Shown here in pieces: positions 15,976 through 25,610 of a DNA stretch of 64,000 nt. A model generated the notes under the pieces. That model did no database searches. It was not told the DNA's origin and was given only the letters and a program-made list of their open reading frames with translations. Position numbers and translations under genes: made by a program. Source of the stretch: an uncultured Arthrobacter sp. (GTDB lineage: Bacteria; Actinomycetota; Actinomycetes; Actinomycetales; Micrococcaceae); NCBI RefSeq assembly GCF_947493765.1, contig NZ_CANLSZ010000001.1, positions 310,001 through 374,000 of the forward strand. The letters are read 5' to 3'. Positions within the stretch are counted from its first letter, which is position 1; each line of letters starts with the position of its first letter.

Positions 15976-16514
15976 TGATGCGCCGCTCCGGGCAGCCCGC
16001 CGGCGTACGGGCAGTTCCCGATCGCCGCGGACTCGTCCCCCTATGGACGCTCCGGTGCGCCACCGCTCTGACCGCCGTCCTGCTCGGAGGCGTGGTGTGG
16101 GACGGTATGGCGTGGGACGGGTCGGCGTGGATCGCGCTACCCCTCCTCGTGGTCGCTGCCGCCGCGATCCTGCCCTCGACCGGCCTCGTCGCGCTGTCCC
16201 TGCTCCTGCTGGTGGTCTCCTACGCCGTCAACATGCCACCGGGATGGCCCTGGCTCCCCGTCTTCGTCGCCGGTCTCCACGCCCTCTTCGTGCTCTATCT
16301 CCTGCTCCTGCCCCTCCCACGCCACGGCTGGATCAGCCTCCTGGCACTGCGCGAGCTAGCCCTGTCCTATCTGCGCATCCAGGCCCTCGCCCAGCCCATT
16401 GCGGTCCTCGCACTCCTCATCGACGACGACGGATCGAATCTCGCCGTCGTCATCATGGGCGTCGCTGCCCTGAGCAGCTGGTCGCTGTGGCTGGTGGTCC
16501 GGCGGACCCGGTAG
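15975..16514 (+). CDS. Four-helix integral membrane protein of the MoxR/DUF58 cluster
   Basis: A 179-residue, very hydrophobic protein with about five transmembrane stretches between residues 22 and 175. Start ATG shares a base with the DUF58 stop (TGATG); a second ATG three bases on is equally possible. No recognised domain. Takes the place where a transglutaminase-type membrane protein is often found in related clusters, but it has no transglutaminase domain. Confidence 0.7.
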   Translation: MMRRSGQPAGVRAVPDRRGLVPLWTLRCATALTAVLLGGVVWDGMAWDGSAWIALPLLVVAAAAILPSTGLVALSLLLLVVSYAVNMPPGWPWLPVFVAGLHALFVLYLLLLPLPRHGWISLLALRELALSYLRIQALAQPIAVLALLIDDDGSNLAVVIMGVAALSSWSLWLVVRRTR

Positions 16515-16548
16515 GCACAGGTGCGAGGACCTAGACTGGGAGACAACC

Positions 16549-19500
16549 ATGGCACTGACAATCTCCTACCCCGCCGATCTCCCTGTCTCCGAACGCCGAG
16601 CCGACATCATGGCCGCGATCGCCGCCAACCAGGTCACCATCATCGCGGGCGAGACCGGCTCGGGGAAGACCACGCAGATCCCCAAGATGTGCCTCGAACT
16701 CGGGCTCGCCGAGCACGGGCTGATCGGCCACACCCAGCCGCGCCGGCTCGCCGCCCGTACCGTCGCGGAGCGCATCGCCGAGGAACTGCAGGTGAGCCTC
16801 GGCGAGGAGGTGGGCTACCAGGTCCGCTTCACCGGCTCCGTGGGGCGGAGGACGAAGCTCAAGCTCATGACCGACGGCATCCTGCTGGCCGAGATCCAGC
16901 ACGACAGGATGCTGCGCAAGTACAGCACCATCATCATCGACGAGGCCCACGAGCGCAGCCTGAACATCGACTTCATCCTCGGGTACCTCAAGCGCATCCT
17001 GCCGCAGCGTCCCGATCTGAAGGTCATCATCACCTCCGCCACCATCGATCCCGAGCGCTTCGCCGCGCACTTCGCGGCCGACGCCGCGGTCGAGGAGACC
17101 TCCCCTGCACCGATCATCGAGGTCTCCGGCCGCACCTACCCCGTCGAGATCCGCTACCGGCCGCTCGACCAGCCGCCCGGCGGGCTCGACGACGGCGATA
17201 CCGCGAGCGGCGCGGACAGCGAGCTGGAGGAGGAGCGCGACCCGCTCGACGCCGTGTCCGACGCCGTCGACGAGCTGAGCGCGGAGGCCCCGGGGGACAT
17301 CCTGGTGTTCTTCTCCGGCGAGCGCGAGATCCGCGACGCCGCCGAGGTGCTGCGCGCCCGCATCCAGTCGAGCGCACGCCTGCGGGGCACCGAGGTCCTC
17401 CCGCTGTTCGCCCGGCTCTCGCTGGAGGAACAGCACCGCGTCTTCCGCCCCACGGGGAACCACCGGCGCATCGTGCTCGCGACCAATGTGGCCGAGACAT
17501 CGCTGACCGTGCCCGGCATCAAGTACGTGATCGACACCGGCACGGCGCGCATCTCCCGTTACTCGCACCGCACCAAGGTGCAGCGCCTGCCGATCGAGCG
17601 CGTCTCGCAGGCCTCGGCGAACCAGCGCTCGGGCCGCAGCGGCCGTGTCTCGAACGGCATCGCCATCCGCCTGTACTCGGAGGAGGACTTCGCCGCGCGG
17701 CGCCCGTTCACCGAACCCGAGATCCTGCGCACGTCCCTGGCCGCCGTCATCCTGCAGATGGCCGCCATGGGCGTCACGCGCGGGCCGAAGGACATTGCGG
17801 ACTTCCCGTTCGTGGAGCCCCCGGAGTCGAAGGCCATCAACGACGGCGTCACCCTGCTGCGCGAGCTCGGTGCCCTGAAGGACGACGGCGGCCTCTCCCC
17901 CGTGGGCCGGCAGCTCGCCCAGCTCCCCGTGGACCCGCGCCTCGGCCGCATGATCGTCGAGGCGGGGAACCGCGGTGCCGTGAAGGAGGTCATGGTCCTC
18001 GCGGCCGCCCTGACCATCCAGGACCCGCGGGAGCGGCCGTCGGCGGACCAGCCCGCCAAGCAGCAGCAGGCCGCCGAGAAGCACAAGCGCTTCGTGGACG
18101 AGAACTCCGACTTCACGGCGTACCTGAATTTGTGGCGGTATCTGCAGCAGAAGCAGGACGAGCTCTCCTCCACCCAGTTCCGCAAGCTGTGCCGCACGGA
18201 GTTCATCAACTACCTGCGCGTGCGGGAGTGGCAGGATCTCTTCCAGCAGCTGCGCCAGCTCGCCAAGCCGCTCGGGATCACGCTGCACGCCGGACCCGTG
18301 GACCCCGTGGGCCTGCACGAGCAGATCCACGTCAGCCTGCTCTCGGGCCTGCTGAGCCATATCGGCCTCTACGACCAGCGCAAGCGCGAGTACGCCGGAG
18401 CGCGCGGCACACGCTTCGCGATCTTCCCGGGCTCCTCCCTGTTCAAGAAGTCCCCCGACTGGGTCATGGCGGCCGAACTCGTGGAGACGTCCCGGCTGTG
18501 GGCCCGCGTGGTGGCCCGGATCGATCCCCTGTGGGCCGAGCAGGTGGCTCCGCATCTGGTCAAGCGCTCCTACAGCGAGCCGCACTGGTCCCGGAAGATG
18601 GGCTCGGTCATGGCCTACGAGAAGGTGACGCTGTACGGGGTGCCGATCGTGCCGCAGCGGCGCATCAACTACGGGCGGATCGACCGCGAGGTGGCCCGCG
18701 AACTGTTCATCCGCCATGCCCTCGTGGAGGGCGACTGGAAGACGCACCACACCTTCTTCAGCCGCAACCAGGCCCGCCTGGCCGAGGTGGAGGAGCTGGA
18801 GAACCGGCTGCGCCGCCGGGACCTGCGCGTGGACGACGAGACCCTGTTCGAGTTCTACGACCAGCGCATCGGCCCCGACGTCGTCTCGGAACGGCACTTC
18901 GACTCCTGGTGGAAGAAGGCGCGCCACGACCGGCCCGATCTGCTGGACTTCGACCCGGACCAGCTGCGCAGCGAGGACGCCGCCGATCTCGACGAGGCGG
19001 CCTTCCCGAGCACCTGGCACCAAGCAGGCTTCGAGCTGCCGCTGACGTACGAGTTCTCACCGCTGACCCCGGAGGCGCACGACGGCGTGACGGTCACCAT
19101 CCCCGTCCTGTTCCTCAACCAGCTCGACTCCCGGCCGTTCCGCTGGCAGATCCCCGGCCAGCGCGTGGACCTCGTCACGGCGCTCATCAAGTCGCTCCCG
19201 AAGCAGGTGCGCAAGAACTTCGTCCCGGCCCCCGATGTGGCCCGCACCGCCGTCGCGGCCCTGGCGGCCGACGCGGATCCGGCGCAGGACGATCTCGAGA
19301 CGTCCCTGGAACTCGTCCTGCGGCGCTCACGCGGTCACATCATCCCGCCCGGTTCCTGGAACTGGTCCGCCGTCCCGCAGCATCTGCTCATGATGTTCAG
19401 GGTCGTCGACGCCGACGGGCGCGTCCTGGACGAATCGCGTGACCTGGAAGCACTCAAGGAGTCCCTCGCCCCGGCCGTCAGCCGGGCCATCGCGCAATCG

Positions 19501-20637
19501 CTCGGCGCCACACCGGGCACCACGCAGGCACCGGGTCCCGGGGGGCGCGGCCCGGGAACTGCACGCGCCGGGACCGGTCCCGCGGGCCGGCAGGCGGGCG
19601 GCCGGAAGGACGGGCGCAACGAGGGGAGCAACGAGGGGCGCAACGACGGCGGTCGGCACGGCTCCCAGCGCGGGTCGCGTACCGATACGACACCGGCGGC
19701 CGGGGCCCCGGGTGCCGGCACGGTCCCGACGGGCGGCGTCGCCCTCGCGGAGGCTCCTGCCGTGGCGGAGCGCACCGGCGAGAGGAGCTGGGTCTTCGGC
19801 ACCGTGGAGCGCGAGGTCTCGCGGACCGTGGCCGGTCATCGGGTCACGGGCTACCCCGCGATCGTGGACGAGGGCACCTCGGTGGGTCTGCGTGTCCTCC
19901 CCACGACCGGCGAGCAGGGCGCCGTCATGCGTGCCGGGATCATCAGGCTCCTGTCGCTGCGCATCCCGAGCCCCGCGAAGCACGTGCTGGAACACCTGAG
20001 CAACACGGAGAAGCTCACCTTCAGCCAGAATCCGCACGGGAGCGTCGCCGAGCTGATCGGCGACTGCACCCTGGCGGCGATCGACAAGCTCGTCCCGGCG
20101 GACCTGCCCTGGACCGAGGAGGCGTTCGACCAGCTGTACGAGGCGGTGCGCGCCGAACTGATCGACACGGTGTTCACCGTCACCGCGACCGTCGAGAAGG
20201 TGCTCTCGAGCACCCGGCGCATCCAGAAGCAGCTCAAGGGCACCACGAGCCTGGCGCTCATCTCGGCGCTGAACGACATCAGGAGTCAGCTGGAGCATCT
20301 CGTGTACCCCGGCTTCGTCGCGGCCACGGGCTACACGCAGCTCGCCCAGCTCCCCCGCTATCTCGCGGCGATCGAGGTGAGGCTGGAGAAGCTGCCCACG
20401 AACGTGCAGCGGGACGGGCTCGCCCTGGCCACGGTCCAGCGCCTCGAGGACGACTACGACGACGCCGTCGCGTCCCTCGCCGCCGGCCGCCACCGCCCTG
20501 AAGGCCTCGCCCGCGTGCGCTGGATGATCGAGGAACTGCGGGTCAGTCTCTTCGCGCAGGATCTGGGGACGGCCTACTCCGTGTCGGAGAAGCGGATCCG
20601 CACCGCGCTGAACGAGGCCCTCGCCGCCGCCCGGTAG
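16549..20637 (+). CDS. hrpA: ATP-dependent RNA helicase HrpA (DEAH box)
   Basis: A 1362-residue DEAH-box helicase. Walker A AGETGSGKT at residues 33-41, DEAH at 131-134, SATID motif III, a helicase C domain with TNVAETSLTVPGIKYVID and QRSGRSGR, then HA2/OB-fold regions and the long DUF3418 C-terminal domain characteristic of HrpA. Residues about 985-1075 are an unusual low-complexity insertion rich in Gly, Arg, Asn and Pro (GRKDGRNEGSNEGRNDGG). A charged acidic insertion also occurs near 207-230. HrpA acts in mRNA processing and rescue of collided ribosomes in other bacteria. Start ATG lies 34 bases after the previous gene. Confidence 0.96.
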   Translation: MALTISYPADLPVSERRADIMAAIAANQVTIIAGETGSGKTTQIPKMCLELGLAEHGLIGHTQPRRLAARTVAERIAEELQVSLGEEVGYQVRFTGSVGRRTKLKLMTDGILLAEIQHDRMLRKYSTIIIDEAHERSLNIDFILGYLKRILPQRPDLKVIITSATIDPERFAAHFAADAAVEETSPAPIIEVSGRTYPVEIRYRPLDQPPGGLDDGDTASGADSELEEERDPLDAVSDAVDELSAEAPGDILVFFSGEREIRDAAEVLRARIQSSARLRGTEVLPLFARLSLEEQHRVFRPTGNHRRIVLATNVAETSLTVPGIKYVIDTGTARISRYSHRTKVQRLPIERVSQASANQRSGRSGRVSNGIAIRLYSEEDFAARRPFTEPEILRTSLAAVILQMAAMGVTRGPKDIADFPFVEPPESKAINDGVTLLRELGALKDDGGLSPVGRQLAQLPVDPRLGRMIVEAGNRGAVKEVMVLAAALTIQDPRERPSADQPAKQQQAAEKHKRFVDENSDFTAYLNLWRYLQQKQDELSSTQFRKLCRTEFINYLRVREWQDLFQQLRQLAKPLGITLHAGPVDPVGLHEQIHVSLLSGLLSHIGLYDQRKREYAGARGTRFAIFPGSSLFKKSPDWVMAAELVETSRLWARVVARIDPLWAEQVAPHLVKRSYSEPHWSRKMGSVMAYEKVTLYGVPIVPQRRINYGRIDREVARELFIRHALVEGDWKTHHTFFSRNQARLAEVEELENRLRRRDLRVDDETLFEFYDQRIGPDVVSERHFDSWWKKARHDRPDLLDFDPDQLRSEDAADLDEAAFPSTWHQAGFELPLTYEFSPLTPEAHDGVTVTIPVLFLNQLDSRPFRWQIPGQRVDLVTALIKSLPKQVRKNFVPAPDVARTAVAALAADADPAQDDLETSLELVLRRSRGHIIPPGSWNWSAVPQHLLMMFRVVDADGRVLDESRDLEALKESLAPAVSRAIAQSLGATPGTTQAPGPGGRGPGTARAGTGPAGRQAGGRKDGRNEGSNEGRNDGGRHGSQRGSRTDTTPAAGAPGAGTVPTGGVALAEAPAVAERTGERSWVFGTVEREVSRTVAGHRVTGYPAIVDEGTSVGLRVLPTTGEQGAVMRAGIIRLLSLRIPSPAKHVLEHLSNTEKLTFSQNPHGSVAELIGDCTLAAIDKLVPADLPWTEEAFDQLYEAVRAELIDTVFTVTATVEKVLSSTRRIQKQLKGTTSLALISALNDIRSQLEHLVYPGFVAATGYTQLAQLPRYLAAIEVRLEKLPTNVQRDGLALATVQRLEDDYDDAVASLAAGRHRPEGLARVRWMIEELRVSLFAQDLGTAYSVSEKRIRTALNEALAAAR

Positions 20638-20660
20638 CGGGGCGGTAGCGCAGCGCCCCG
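20638..20660. terminator. GC hairpin between convergent hrpA and HIT genes
   Basis: CGGGGCG (20638-20644) and CGCCCCG (20654-20660) form a 7-bp stem directly after the hrpA stop codon and just before the HIT gene's stop on the other strand. No T-run; likely bidirectional. Confidence 0.5.
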
Positions 20661-20663
20661 GTA

Positions 20664-21089
20664 TCAGTCCGGGACGTGCTCGCCGTGGCCGGCGTCGCGC
20701 AGGGCATCGCGCAGCGTCTGCGCGGCCTCGTCCATCGCTGCCGGGTCGGGCGAGAGATCGACGCGCTTGACGTCGAAGTCCGCCGGTGACTGCGTGGGCC
20801 AGACGTGGACGTGGAAATGGGGCACCTCGTAGCCTTCCATGAGCACGCCCACCCGGCGGGCCTCGTACGCCTTCTCCTGGGCCGTGCCGATGATCTGCGC
20901 CACGGCCATGACCTTCGAGAGCAGCTCGGGCTCGGCGTCGAGCCAGTGCTCGACCTCCCGTCGCGGGACCACGAGGGTGTGGCCGGGCGTGATCGGCGCG
21001 ATCGTCAGGAAGGCGACGACGTCGTCGTCCTGCCAGATGAATCGCCCCGGGATCTCACCCTCGATGATCTTCGTGAACATGGTCGCCAT
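20664..21089 (-). CDS. HIT family protein
   Basis: A 141-residue histidine-triad nucleotide hydrolase/transferase: FTKIIEGEIPGRFIWQDDDVVAFL at the N-terminus, TPGHTLVVPRREVEHWLD in the middle, and the HxHxH catalytic motif PHFHVHVWP. The start MATMFTKI is chosen because AGGAG lies five bases upstream; the frame is open further 5' but that part is not family-like. HIT proteins hydrolyse AMP-linked or dinucleotide substrates. Confidence 0.93.
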   Translation of the reverse strand: MATMFTKIIEGEIPGRFIWQDDDVVAFLTIAPITPGHTLVVPRREVEHWLDAEPELLSKVMAVAQIIGTAQEKAYEARRVGVLMEGYEVPHFHVHVWPTQSPADFDVKRVDLSPDPAAMDEAAQTLRDALRDAGHGEHVPD

Positions 21090-21271
21090 GGTTGCTCCTG
21101 CTGAGTCGGTCGGAGGGGCACCCCGGGCCGGGCCGTCCGGCAGCGCGACGGCACCGCGCAGCGGCGGTGGTCCGGGGCGTCCTGGGTGCATCCTCCGACG
21201 CTACCGCGACCGGACCCGGCGGACCAGTGGTGATCCGCCGGACCGGCACGGGGGGGGTATGTCCTGCCCGC

Positions 21272-22099
21272 TCAGGCTCCGGTGGCGACGGGTAGCCCCT
21301 CGGTGGTGGACCACTGCGACCAGGACCCCGGGAACAGGGAGGCGCTGATACCCGCGATGTCCAGTGCGGCGATCTCGTGGGCGGCGGTGATGCCGGAGCC
21401 GCAGTACACCGCGACGCGCCCCCGATCCGCACCGAGAGCGCCGAACCGGCGGCGGAGCTCCGCGGCGGGCCGGAAGCGCCGGTCCCGGCCGAGGTTCTCC
21501 ATGGTGGGGGCGCTCACCGCGCCCGGGATGTGGCCGGCCTTCGGGTCCACGGGCTCCTGCTCGCCGCGGAAGCGTTCTCCCGCGCGGGCGTCGAGCAGGA
21601 CGTCGACGGTCGCATCGTCGAGCAGGTCCGGGACGGCCACGACGGGCATGTGGCCGCAGGAGAGGGTCACGGAGCCCACGCAGTGCTGTTCCTCGCCGCC
21701 CTCGACCTCGAAGCCCGCGGCACGCCACGCCGTCAGGCCGCCGTCGAGCAGGCTGACGGAGTCGAAACCGGCGTCGCGCAGCAACCACCACAGGCGGGCG
21801 GCGGCGAGATTGCCGGAATCGTCGTAGGCCACCACGGTGGAGTCGTCGTCGAGCCCCCACTGCCGGGCAGCTTCCTGGAGCGCGTCGGTGTGGGGCAGCG
21901 GATGCCGGCCGAGTCCGGGGCCGCCCGGGGCGCACAGCTGCGTCTGAAGGTCCACGTAGACCGCACCCGGGATGTGCGCTGCGCGGTAGTTCTCGTGGCC
22001 GTGGGGGTCGCCCAGCGCCCAGCGTACGTCGAGCAGGATCAGCTGCGCACCGGAGGTCATCCGGTCCTGCAGTTCCTGCACATCCATCAGAGTCTTCAT
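21272..22099 (-). CDS. Sulfurtransferase, 3-mercaptopyruvate type (two rhodanese domains)
   Basis: A 275-residue tandem rhodanese. The first domain is inactive (residues 1-125, LILLDVRWALGDPHGHENYRAAHIPGAVYVDL) and the second carries the catalytic Cys233 in CGSGITA. The CG[ST]G[IV]TA loop is the form found in 3-mercaptopyruvate sulfurtransferases rather than thiosulfate sulfurtransferases (CRKGVTA). AGGAG eight bases before the ATG. Divergent from a Cds1-like cysteine-degrading enzyme with a 152-base shared promoter region, suggesting a joint role in sulfide/persulfide metabolism. Confidence 0.9.
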   Translation of the reverse strand: MKTLMDVQELQDRMTSGAQLILLDVRWALGDPHGHENYRAAHIPGAVYVDLQTQLCAPGGPGLGRHPLPHTDALQEAARQWGLDDDSTVVAYDDSGNLAAARLWWLLRDAGFDSVSLLDGGLTAWRAAGFEVEGGEEQHCVGSVTLSCGHMPVVAVPDLLDDATVDVLLDARAGERFRGEQEPVDPKAGHIPGAVSAPTMENLGRDRRFRPAAELRRRFGALGADRGRVAVYCGSGITAAHEIAALDIAGISASLFPGSWSQWSTTEGLPVATGA

Positions 22100-22251
22100 C
22101 GAGATCTCCTGTCGGAACGGGTGACCGGCACGTGAGGTCCTTCACGGCCGATCCTGATGGACGTCAGTCCACCACACCGGCGGGAGGACACCAAGCACTC
22201 CCCGTCCGCGCGACGCCGGGGCGGCAGGCAGCAGCCTTGTAGGCTGGCCCG

Positions 22252-23355
22252 ATGGCCAGGTTCAGCTCAGCCGATCGATCGTGGTCCGACGACGCCGTGC
22301 GGCGGATCGAGGCCGACGGCAACAGATCAGCGGACACCCATCTGTTCTCCGTGCCCCTCCCGGAGCACTGGGGTGTGCAGGTCTACCTCAAGGACGAATC
22401 GACGCACCAGACCGGCAGTCTCAAGCACCGCCTGGCCCGGTCACTGTTCCTGTTCGGGCTCGTCAACGGCTGGATCACGGAGGGGACCACCATCGTGGAG
22501 GCCTCCAGCGGCTCCACCGCGGTCTCCGAGGCGTACTTCGCGCAGCTGCTGGGGCTCCCGTTCGTCGCCGTCATGACACGCACCACGAGCCCGGAGAAGA
22601 TCGCCCTGATCGAGCAGTACGGCGGCACGTGCCGCTTCGTCGCTCACGCCTCCGAGGTCTACGCGGAGGCCGAGGCCGTGGCGCGGGAGACCAGGGGCCA
22701 CTACATGGACCAGTTCACGTTCGCCGAACGGGCCACGGACTGGCGGGGCAACAACAACATCGCCGAGTCCATCTTCGGTCAGCTCGCCCTCGAGCCGCAT
22801 CCGCTCCCGGACTGGATCGTGGTCGGCGCCGGGACCGGCGGCACGAGCGCCACGATCGGCCGCTACGTGCGGTACCACCGTCACCCCACGCGCCTCGCCG
22901 TCGTCGACCCGGAGAACTCCGCCTTCTACCCGGCGTGGGCGGACCCGGGATCCCGGCCCGCCGGGCGCCCCTCGCGCATCGAGGGCATCGGCCGGCCGAG
23001 ACTCGAACCGAGCTTCGTGCCGAGCGTGATCGACACCATGATCCGGGTGCCCGACGCGGCGTCCGTCGCAGCGGCGCGTCATCTGCGCACCCTCACCGGC
23101 CTCCACGCCGGTCCCTCCACCGGCACCAATCTGTGGGGGGTGTGGCAGCTGGTGGCCGACCTGGTGTCCGAGGGACGCACCGGCAGCATCGTGTCGCTGA
23201 TGTGCGACTCAGGGGACCGCTACGCCGCGACCTACGACGACGACGCCTGGCTCGCCGACCGCGGTCTGGACCCCTCCGGTCCGCTCGCGGTCCTCCACGA
23301 CTTCTTCGCGACCGGCGTTTGGCCGGAGGACAGCCCCGGCACTGACACCGACTGA
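22252..23355 (+). CDS. PLP-dependent cysteine synthase-family protein, Cds1-like L-cysteine desulfhydrase
   Basis: A 367-residue type II PLP enzyme. The cofactor lysine is Lys58 in [27 protein letters not shown] is the asparagine-loop equivalent and [16 protein letters not shown] binds the PLP phosphate. The long C-terminal part, with [15 protein letters not shown], fits the actinobacterial Cds1 group (M. tuberculosis Rv3684), which releases H2S, pyruvate and ammonia from cysteine. Assignment to Cds1 rather than cysteine synthase rests on remembered family features. Divergently transcribed from the sulfurtransferase gene. Confidence 0.82.
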   Translation: MARFSSADRSWSDDAVRRIEADGNRSADTHLFSVPLPEHWGVQVYLKDESTHQTGSLKHRLARSLFLFGLVNGWITEGTTIVEASSGSTAVSEAYFAQLLGLPFVAVMTRTTSPEKIALIEQYGGTCRFVAHASEVYAEAEAVARETRGHYMDQFTFAERATDWRGNNNIAESIFGQLALEPHPLPDWIVVGAGTGGTSATIGRYVRYHRHPTRLAVVDPENSAFYPAWADPGSRPAGRPSRIEGIGRPRLEPSFVPSVIDTMIRVPDAASVAAARHLRTLTGLHAGPSTGTNLWGVWQLVADLVSEGRTGSIVSLMCDSGDRYAATYDDDAWLADRGLDPSGPLAVLHDFFATGVWPEDSPGTDTD

Positions 23356-23443
23356 CACCGGCGGATCCGGGAGTCCGAGGTCCGCCGGCCACGGGCGGCA
23401 GGTCGGCTGTCAGAAGTCACAGGTCAGAAGTCAGAGGTCCAGC

Positions 23444-24100
23444 TCAGAGCTCGACGCTCCCTCCGACCGACAGGTGCTCGAACTCCGTGCCGAACCGGGC
23501 TCCGAGCCGCGTGAGATGGCCCTCGACCAGCCCGAGTCCGGCGTCGTTGAGCAGCGCCTCATGGAGCTGGAAGGCGCGTGGGGCGCGGACCGAGATCATG
23601 AAGTCGAGGACCTCCTCGAGCTTCGACCACGGGGCGTGCACGGGCACGAGCAGAGTGTCCACCCGGACGCCGTCCGGCACGGTGAAGGAGTCCCCCGGGT
23701 GGTACAGCGAGTCCTCGACCAGGTAGCCGACGTTCCCGATGACGGGGATGAGCGGGTGGATCAGCGCATGCTGGTCGCCGAAGGTCCGCACGGCGAGACC
23801 GGCGGCGGAGAACTCCTCGCCGCCGCCCACGGCATGGAGGCGCCCGGCGCCGTCGCCGAGGGCCGGGCGGAGGGCGTCGACCGCCCCCTGCGGAGCCCAC
23901 AGCTCCACCGCCGGGTTCGCCGTGAGGAACGCGACCACGCGGTCCTGGTCGAGGTGGTCGGCGTGCTCGTGCGTGACGAGGATCGCGGCAGCGCCGTCCA
24001 GGGCCTCGTCGACCTCCGAGAACGAGCCCGGGTCGATGACGAGCACCGCGCCGTCCTGCTCGAGCCGGACACAGGAATGGGTGAACTTGGTCAGCAGCAT
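23444..24100 (-). CDS. Metallo-beta-lactamase fold hydrolase (UlaG/YycJ-like)
   Basis: A 218-residue protein starting MLLTKFTHSCVRLE, with the metal motif THEHADHLD (His44, His46, Asp48, His49) and the later ligands YHPGDSF and FQLHEALL. This is the short L-ascorbate-lactonase-like branch of the fold. Substrate unknown. Divergent from zur with a 79-base gap. Confidence 0.88.
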   Translation of the reverse strand: MLLTKFTHSCVRLEQDGAVLVIDPGSFSEVDEALDGAAAILVTHEHADHLDQDRVVAFLTANPAVELWAPQGAVDALRPALGDGAGRLHAVGGGEEFSAAGLAVRTFGDQHALIHPLIPVIGNVGYLVEDSLYHPGDSFTVPDGVRVDTLLVPVHAPWSKLEEVLDFMISVRAPRAFQLHEALLNDAGLGLVEGHLTRLGARFGTEFEHLSVGGSVEL

Positions 24101-24179
24101 GGCCCCACCCTACCGGCGCCGACGCTGATAATCTTGACTCCTATCCAGGGCGTGAGGACGTCCGCGGAAGGGCAGTGAG

Positions 24180-24650
24180 ATGATCCCCGAGGCAGTACCC
24201 GACGTCGCCGCACGCGGCTCCGCGGCCGCACCTGTGGCCGGCCGTGGCACCGGTCAGCGCGTGACGCGCCAGCGGCGGGCCGTCAGTGCGGCCCTCGACG
24301 ATCTCGACGACTTCGTGAGCACCCAGGAACTGCACCGCGTGCTGCTCGACCGCGGCGCATCGGTCTCCCTCCCCACCGCCTACCGCATCCTGCAGTCCCT
24401 CGCGGACGACGGCCTGGTCGACGTGCTGCGCAATGCCGACAACGAGGCCGTCTACCGGCGGTGCGCCGTGGAACACCACCACCATCACCTGCTGTGCACG
24501 GAGTGCGGGACGGCGGTGGAGATCGAGGCACCCGCCGTCGAGCAGTGGGCCGGACGCATCGCCGCCGAGCACGGGTTCACGGACGCCGCCCACACGGTGG
24601 AGATCCAGGGTGTGTGCCCCGCGTGCACCGCGCGCCGTGCGGGTTCCTGA
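24180..24650 (+). CDS. zur: Fur-family zinc uptake regulator Zur
   Basis: A 156-residue Fur-family repressor. An N-terminal winged helix (VTRQRRAVSAALDDLDDFVSTQELH...SLPTAYRILQSL) is followed by the metal-binding dimer domain: a His cluster (EHHHHHLLC), structural Cys106/Cys109 (CTEC) and Cys146/Cys149 (CPAC). Zur rather than Fur is supported by the neighbouring zinc ABC transporter on the opposite strand and a Zur-like box in front of it. First 25 residues are low complexity. Confidence 0.9.
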   Translation: MIPEAVPDVAARGSAAAPVAGRGTGQRVTRQRRAVSAALDDLDDFVSTQELHRVLLDRGASVSLPTAYRILQSLADDGLVDVLRNADNEAVYRRCAVEHHHHHLLCTECGTAVEIEAPAVEQWAGRIAAEHGFTDAAHTVEIQGVCPACTARRAGS

Positions 24651-24713
24651 CTCCCCCGAGGACAGTGGCTTCCGCGGTGCCGACGCTCCGCGTACCGCCC
24701 CCGGGGCCGGGTA

Positions 24714-25607
24714 TCAGCTCGCAGGTGCGGCGACCGACCCACGCGGGGCCCTCGTCGCGGGGGCCGCTGTGCCCCGGCGCGCACCGACGGCCCGGCAGAT
24801 GAGGTAGATGGCGAACGAGATCGTGGTGACGTAGGGACTGATGGGGATGCGCCCGCCGAGCGCCAGCAGGATCCCGCCGACCACGGAGATGCACGCGAAG
24901 GCGACGCTGAGGAGCACCACGCGGCCCGGCGCGGCGGTGATCCTCAGCGCCGCGGCCGCCGGGGTGATGAGCAGGGAGAGCACCAGCAGCGCCCCGACCA
25001 CCTGGATGGACAGGGCCACGGCGACGCCCAGCAGCACCATGAACAGGATCGAGAGGCCGCGTACGGGCACACCGCGCGCCTCCGCCAGAGCGGCGTCCGC
25101 GCTGGCGAACGTCAGCGGACGCCAGATGAGAACCAGGGCGACGATCACGACGACGGCGCTGCCCACCAGGAGATTGAGCTGGACGTCGTCCACCGAGACG
25201 ATCTGGCCGGTGAGAAGACCGAACTTGTTCGCGGCACGGCCCTCGTAGAGGGAGAGGAAGAGGATGCCCAGTCCCAGGCCGAAGGGCATGACGACCCCGA
25301 TGATCGAGTTCCGGTCCCGGGCCCGGATACCCATCAGACCCAGGACGAGGGCCGCCAGGACGGAGCCCACGAGCGACCCGGCCACCACGTTCGCCCCGAC
25401 GAGCAGGGCGAAGGCCGCTCCGGCGAAGGACAGCTCCGCGATGCCGTGCACGGCGAACGCGAGGTCGCGCATCATGACGAAGACCCCGATGAGCCCGCCG
25501 AGGAGACCGAGGACGGCCCCTGCCAGCAGCGAGTTGCGCACGAGCGGCAGGAGTTCGGCGTAGTTGTCGAAGGTGAAGACGGCGTGGAGTGCGTCCTGGA
25601 GATCCAT
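24714..25607 (-). CDS. znuB: Zinc ABC transporter permease
   Basis: A 297-residue ABC-3 family permease with eight to nine transmembrane helices, including DLAFAVHGIAELSFAGAAFALL and the conserved SIQVVGALLVLSLLITPAAAA. Starts three bases after the ATPase gene stop. Third gene of the minus-strand operon SBP-ATPase-permease and convergent with zur. Ends with an Ala/Pro/Arg-rich tail. Confidence 0.92.
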   Translation of the reverse strand: MDLQDALHAVFTFDNYAELLPLVRNSLLAGAVLGLLGGLIGVFVMMRDLAFAVHGIAELSFAGAAFALLVGANVVAGSLVGSVLAALVLGLMGIRARDRNSIIGVVMPFGLGLGILFLSLYEGRAANKFGLLTGQIVSVDDVQLNLLVGSAVVVIVALVLIWRPLTFASADAALAEARGVPVRGLSILFMVLLGVAVALSIQVVGALLVLSLLITPAAAALRITAAPGRVVLLSVAFACISVVGGILLALGGRIPISPYVTTISFAIYLICRAVGARRGTAAPATRAPRGSVAAPAS

Positions 25608-25610
25608 GGC

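Noticed and set aside
16531-19023. An 830-codon minus-strand frame opposite hrpA
   Set aside because: Antisense of a well-recognised helicase gene, without domains or ribosome site.
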